DNA from: DAOUMU01 sp034409055
Lineage (GTDB): Bacteria > Chloroflexota > Anaerolineae > 4572-78 > J111
Length of the DNA: 17,184 bases
Assembly: GCA_034409055.1 (NCBI GenBank)
Contig: DAOUMU010000190.1
Location: forward strand, 1 to 17,184
Direction of reading: 5' to 3'
The translations under genes and the position numbers were made by a program. Positions 13,538 through 17,184 of this stretch are shown one piece after another. The notes under the pieces are model-generated. The model did not search any database, was not told where the DNA came from, and worked only from the letters and a program-made list of their open reading frames with translations. Position 1 is the stretch's first letter; every line of letters starts with the position of its first letter.

Positions 13538-15829
13538 ATGGAACACAACTCAACCCATTCAACCATCAACCGCATTGGGTTCATCGGCAACTACTTGCCG
13601 CGCCAGTGCGGCATTGCCACCTTCACCACCGACCTGTGTGAGGCCATTGCTACTGAATATGGTGACACAACCTGTATTGCCCTGCCCATCAACGACATTG
13701 AGGCCGGTTACGCCTATCCGCCCCGCGTTCGCTTTGAACTGGCGGAGAAGGACATTGAGTCCTATCGCCGCGCCGCCGACTTCCTCAATATCAACAGCGT
13801 CGACCTGGTCTGTTTACAGCACGAGTATGGCATCTTCGGTGGGCGGGCGGGCAGCCACATCCTGGCCCTATTGCGTGAATTGCGCACGCCTATTGTCACC
13901 ACTTTGCACACCGTTTTGCAGGAACCCAACCCCGATCAGCGCCGGGTGTTGCAAGAAGTTGCGGCCCTGTCTGATCGGGTAGTGGTGATGAGTGAGCGCG
14001 GCGTGGAATTCTTACAGGCGGTCTATGGGGTCCTGCCGGAGAAGATCGATCTGATTCCCCACGGCATCCCCGATGTCTCCTTTGTCGATCCCAGCTTCCA
14101 CAAAGACCTGTTTGGCGTCGAGGGCAAAATGGTTTTGCTCAGCTTTGGCTTGCTCTCGGCCAATAAAGGGATCGAAACGGTCATCGCCGCCCTGCCGGCC
14201 ATTGTGGCTCGCTATCCCAACGTGGTGTACATCATTGTCGGCGCGACTCATCCCCACGTTTTGCGCCAGGACGGTGAAACTTACCGGTTGTCACTGCAAC
14301 GGCTGGCCCAGGAGCAAGGCGTGGCCGGTCAGGTGATCTTCTACAACCGCTTTGTCAGTCTGGAGAGACTGATTGAGTTCATCAGCGCGGCGGACATTTA
14401 CATCACGGCCTACCTCAACCCGGCGCAGATCACCTCCGGCACCCTGGCCTACACCCTGGGTGCGGGCAAAGCGGTCATTTCGACGCCGTATTGGTATGCG
14501 GAAGAAGTGCTGGCCGAAGAACGGGGCGTGTTGGTGCCCTTCCATGACCCAGCCGCGTTGGCCGAGCAGGTGATTGACCTGTTGGATAACGAATCCAAAC
14601 GCCATGCCATGCGCAAGCGGGCCTATCTCTTTGGGCGGACCATGATCTGGCCGCAGGTGGCGCAGCGCTATATGGCGAGTTTTGAACGCGCTCGCGCCGA
14701 ACGCCGGCATTTCATTCCTTCCGGCTTCGCGGTCAAACCGCTCGACCAACGTTCGGGTGAACTACCGCCCCTCAAACTCAATCATTTACACCGCATGACG
14801 GATGACACCGGGATGATTCAACACGCTACTTTCATCGTGCCCAATTATCACGAGGGCTACAGCATTGACGACAACGCTCGCGCCCTGATTGTGAGCACCT
14901 ACCTGGCAGAATTGGAATTGGGCAACGGCGAAGCCTTAACCCTGGCTTCCCGCTATCTCGCTTTTATCAGGTATGCCTTCAATCATAAGACCGGCCGCTT
15001 TCGCAACTTTATGGATTACCAGCGCAACTGGCTGGAAGAAAGCGGCTCAGAGGACAGCCATGGCCGCACCTTGTGGGCCTTGGGCACCGTGTTGGGCCGC
15101 TCTAACACGCCGGCTCTCCAGAGTATGGCCGGCTGGCTGTTTGAGCAAGCCTTGCCCGCCATTCTGGAAACGACCAGCCCGCGGGCCTGGGCCTTCACCC
15201 TCATCGGTATTCACGAGTATCTGCGACGCTTTGACGGGGACCGCCGGGCCAGCCAGGTCCGGGACGAATTAGCCGGGCGTTTGCTCATGTTGTATCAAAG
15301 CAACCGCTCGGATGACTGGCGCTGGTATGAAGCAGGGTTGAGCTATTGCAACGCTGTGCTGTCGCAGGCCATGCTGATGTGCGGTCAATGGATCCCGAAT
15401 AAGGCCATGACCGAGGCCGGGCTGGAGTCGCTCTGTTGGCTGGCCGACTTACAGCGGGCGGACGCAGTGGGGGGTCATTTTGTCCCCATCGGCTCCAACG
15501 GCTTTTATGAGCGGGCTGGTGAACAGGCCAGGTTTGATCAACAGCCGGTCGAGGCGCAAACCATGGCCTCTGCCTGCCTGGAAGCCTATCGCAGCACCGG
15601 CGACGAACGCTGGCGCACAGAAGCCGGACGCGCCTTCGAATGGTTTTTGGGACGCAACGACTTAAACTTGCCCGTTTACGATCCGACTACGGGGGGCTGC
15701 CGAGACGGCCTCCATCCCGACCGGCCGAATGAGAATCAAGGCGCGGAGTCGACGCTGGCCTTTCTCCAGACTTTGCTGGAGCTGCGCCTGACAGAGAATC
15801 CCTTACTAGCTATGGAGACCCAAACGTAA
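13538..15829 (+). CDS. GT4-type glycosyltransferase fused to a C-terminal alpha-helical (toroid-like) domain
   Basis: 763 residues. The N-terminal half (about 11-395) is a GT-B retaining glycosyltransferase: GNYLPRQCGIATFTTDL (18-33), QHEYGIFGG (94-102), HGIPDV (175-180), the second Rossmann start FGLLSANKGIETVI (203-216). The usual E-x7-E donor-site motif is replaced by Gln297...Tyr305 in NPAQITSGTLAYTLGAGKAV, a pattern I associate with a distinct GT4 subgroup. The C-terminal half (about 410-755) is helical, with repeated WxxxxL/SxxDNARAL-like elements such as GYSIDDNARALI, SEDSHGRTLWALG and DWRWYEAGLSYCNAVLSQAM, resembling (alpha/alpha)6 toroids of glycan-active enzymes. Sugar donor and acceptor cannot be deduced. 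No signal peptide. AGGAG lies 10 nt upstream of the start. The TAA overlaps the GH130 start by one base. Confidence 0.9.
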   Translation: MEHNSTHSTINRIGFIGNYLPRQCGIATFTTDLCEAIATEYGDTTCIALPINDIEAGYAYPPRVRFELAEKDIESYRRAADFLNINSVDLVCLQHEYGIFGGRAGSHILALLRELRTPIVTTLHTVLQEPNPDQRRVLQEVAALSDRVVVMSERGVEFLQAVYGVLPEKIDLIPHGIPDVSFVDPSFHKDLFGVEGKMVLLSFGLLSANKGIETVIAALPAIVARYPNVVYIIVGATHPHVLRQDGETYRLSLQRLAQEQGVAGQVIFYNRFVSLERLIEFISAADIYITAYLNPAQITSGTLAYTLGAGKAVISTPYWYAEEVLAEERGVLVPFHDPAALAEQVIDLLDNESKRHAMRKRAYLFGRTMIWPQVAQRYMASFERARAERRHFIPSGFAVKPLDQRSGELPPLKLNHLHRMTDDTGMIQHATFIVPNYHEGYSIDDNARALIVSTYLAELELGNGEALTLASRYLAFIRYAFNHKTGRFRNFMDYQRNWLEESGSEDSHGRTLWALGTVLGRSNTPALQSMAGWLFEQALPAILETTSPRAWAFTLIGIHEYLRRFDGDRRASQVRDELAGRLLMLYQSNRSDDWRWYEAGLSYCNAVLSQAMLMCGQWIPNKAMTEAGLESLCWLADLQRADAVGGHFVPIGSNGFYERAGEQARFDQQPVEAQTMASACLEAYRSTGDERWRTEAGRAFEWFLGRNDLNLPVYDPTTGGCRDGLHPDRPNENQGAESTLAFLQTLLELRLTENPLLAMETQT

Positions 15830-16770
15830 TGAATCAGCAACCCCCCGAACTTTTTCGCCGTCATAAGCTCAATCCCATCCTGACCGCCGCCGACTGGCCC
15901 TATCCGGTTCATACCGTGTTTAACCCTGCCGCCACGCTGCTACCCGATGGCACCACCCTGCTCCTGTGCCGCGTCGAGGACCGGCGCGGGCTTTCCCACT
16001 TGGGTGCGGCCCGTTCCGCCAATGGCGTGGATGGGTGGCAGATTGACCCCCAGCCCACCCTCCTGCCCGACCCCGAACACTTTCCGGAAGAATTATGGGG
16101 CATTGAAGACCCGCGCCTCACCTACATCCCCGAATTGGGCCGGTATGCCGTTGTCTACACCGCCTTCACCCGCGACGGTCCCGGTGTGGCTCTGGCCTTA
16201 ACGGAAGATTTTCACCACTTCGAACGCTATGGGCTGATCATGTCCCCAGATGATAAAGATGCGGCTCTACTTCCTCATCGGATTGGCGGCCATTGGGCCT
16301 TGATCCATCGCCCGGTCAGTTCTGCTCGCGCCCACATGTGGATATCCTATTCGGCCGACCTGCGGCACTGGGGCAGCGACAAGCTAATGATGGAAGCCCG
16401 GTGGGGAGCGTGGTGGGATGCCAATAAAATCGGCCTGTCGCCGCCGCCCATCGAAACGCCGCAGGGTTGGCTGGTGATTTACCACGGCGTGCGGCAGACA
16501 GCGTCCGGCGCTCTTTATCGACTGGGACTGGCCCTGTTTGATTTGGAAACACCGGAGCGTTGCCTCAAACGTGGCGACGAGTGGGTCTTTGGCCCGGAAA
16601 AACCCTACGAAATGCATGGAGATGTGGGCAACGTCGCCTTTCCGTGCGGCTACACGATTGCCCCTGATGGTGACACCTTGCACCTGTATTATGGCGCGGC
16701 GGATACCAGCATTGCCCTGGCCACCGGCAGTATTCGGGCCATGCTAGAGTGGCTTGAACAACACGGGTAA
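15829..16770 (+). CDS. GH130 family glycoside phosphorylase/hydrolase (mannoside-type)
   Basis: 313 residues, five-bladed beta-propeller family GH130. Characteristic motifs: FNPAATLL (31-38), LLCRVEDRRG (45-54), WGIEDPRLTYI (90-100) with the general-acid Asp94, DKDAALLPHRIGG, IYHGV, and YYGAADTSIALATG near the end. Known GH130 enzymes phosphorolyse or hydrolyse beta-mannosides (beta-1,4- or beta-1,2-linked); whether this one uses phosphate cannot be settled by eye. It overlaps the glycosyltransferase by one base (TAATG), so the two are translationally coupled and probably act on the same glycan, one building and one breaking mannosyl links; that is inference. GGAG of the preceding frame serves as ribosome site. 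No signal peptide, so cytoplasmic. Confidence 0.92.
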   Translation: MNQQPPELFRRHKLNPILTAADWPYPVHTVFNPAATLLPDGTTLLLCRVEDRRGLSHLGAARSANGVDGWQIDPQPTLLPDPEHFPEELWGIEDPRLTYIPELGRYAVVYTAFTRDGPGVALALTEDFHHFERYGLIMSPDDKDAALLPHRIGGHWALIHRPVSSARAHMWISYSADLRHWGSDKLMMEARWGAWWDANKIGLSPPPIETPQGWLVIYHGVRQTASGALYRLGLALFDLETPERCLKRGDEWVFGPEKPYEMHGDVGNVAFPCGYTIAPDGDTLHLYYGAADTSIALATGSIRAMLEWLEQHG

Positions 16771-16856
16771 AGAGAAGATGACAAAAAAAGGCGCGATATA
16801 TATGAAAGCTTCAAATTAAATTTGGCAAAAGCAAAGAAACTTCACAGAAAATCATT

Positions 16857-16888
16857 GCCGTAGGTTAACTATTTGGTTAAACCACGGC
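16857..16888 (+). terminator. Hairpin downstream of GH130
   Basis: GCCGTAGGTTAAC (16857-16869) pairs with GTTAAACCACGGC (16876-16888) with one bulge or shifted base, 6-nt loop. It sits 87 nt after the GH130 stop and 25 nt before the next start. No T-run follows, so it may be a processing or attenuating stem rather than a classic terminator. Confidence 0.45.
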
Positions 16889-16913
16889 ACCTTAATCAAG
16901 AGGAGAAAAAATC

Positions 16914-17042
16914 ATGGCTAAAGGTCAAAACAGTAAAAAGAGATCCAAGAAAAAGCCGTTAAAAACCTTGAAGGAAAAAAGGCAAGCCAAAAGAGAAAAG
17001 AAAAATGAGAAGAAGCATCCTGAGATCCTCATCAAGCCATAA
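16914..17042 (+). CDS. Small Lys-rich protein (42 aa)
   Basis: ATG 16914, TAA 17040-17042, with a strong AGGAG 8 nt upstream. The sequence MAKGQNSKKRSKKKPLKTL...KNEKKHPEILIKP contains about 19 Lys/Arg. MAKGQN...KKKPLK resembles widespread short Lys-rich bacterial proteins of unknown function that start MAKGQ. Predicted soluble and disordered; association with RNA, ribosome or DNA is plausible but not shown. The strong ribosome site and clean ORF make it credible despite its length. The remaining 142 nt to the window end are A-rich with no gene that I can support. Confidence 0.65.
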   Translation: MAKGQNSKKRSKKKPLKTLKEKRQAKREKKNEKKHPEILIKP

Positions 17043-17184
17043 GGCTATTAGGCTATTACGGGCACAAATCGCAAAAGATGGTAAGAACAGGGTAATAAAT
17101 AGGGCAACAAGGCAAAAAGACAAGATTTTAGGCCGAAAGCACCGAAATTTCTGAAGAAATAGGAAAGAATTAAGTCTTACCTCT

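Noticed and set aside
16778..16819. 13-codon ORF after GH130
   Set aside because: Very short, A-rich, no recognisable content; probably chance.

Overview
The window looks like a chromosomal segment of a free-living bacterium, most likely a Chloroflexota (Anaerolineae/Caldilineae-type). This is an inference from gene style: a four-GAF histidine kinase, a double-receiver response regulator ending in a BTAD (SARP-type) domain, a GT4 glycosyltransferase with a helical C-terminal half next to a GH130 enzyme, and moderate GC. No rRNA, tRNA, CRISPR array or intact transposase gene is visible.

Left part (1-6900, genes on the minus strand). A gene-free end (1-352) holds a 172-bp foldback element with many internal pairings, the best structured-RNA candidate here. 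Then, in transcription order from 6780 down to 353, come an MBL-fold metal hydrolase, a GAF-rich histidine kinase 2 nt downstream of it, a BTAD response regulator after a 243-nt gap, and an ABC-transporter ATPase of the LolD/MacB type. The first three look like one signalling unit: cytoplasmic sensor kinase, DNA-binding output and a possible small-molecule hydrolase.

Mosaic zone (6900-8160). This is decayed DNA. It holds a foldback, a partial second copy of the 3' end of the histidine kinase and its downstream flank (three collinear blocks joined by deletions), and a plus-strand NarL-type two-component pair in which both genes are broken. The kinase remnant has a frameshift and has lost its middle. 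The regulator has a one-base frameshift between its receiver and HTH domains. The simplest reading is an old tandem duplication of the kinase/MBL unit that eroded and now abuts a dying NarL pair.

Central part (8161-12600, plus strand). A 307-nt leader with a putative promoter and a 5-codon mini-ORF precedes a pentapeptide-repeat protein. Next come an SPFH/Band 7 protein without an obvious membrane anchor, a 41-codon ORF that looks like half a CBS domain, a 20-bp inverted repeat, groES, groEL with a rho-independent terminator, and a 47-residue very basic protein. The gap 9849-10310 holds only the CBS-like ORF and the inverted repeat.

Right part (12600-17184, plus strand). A broken short ORF shares a 47-bp tail with the pentapeptide gene's end. 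Then come methylglyoxal synthase (mgsA), a two-domain glycosyltransferase, a GH130 phosphorylase/glycosidase overlapping it by one base, and a 42-residue Lys-rich protein. The mgsA-GT-GH130 order suggests a carbohydrate overflow or oligosaccharide-handling cluster. I see no gene in 17043-17184.

I do not see a clear, complete, unknown defence or mobile system. The most novel leads are the 59-230 structured element, the duplication scar with the collapsing NarL pair, and the inverted repeat in front of groESL.
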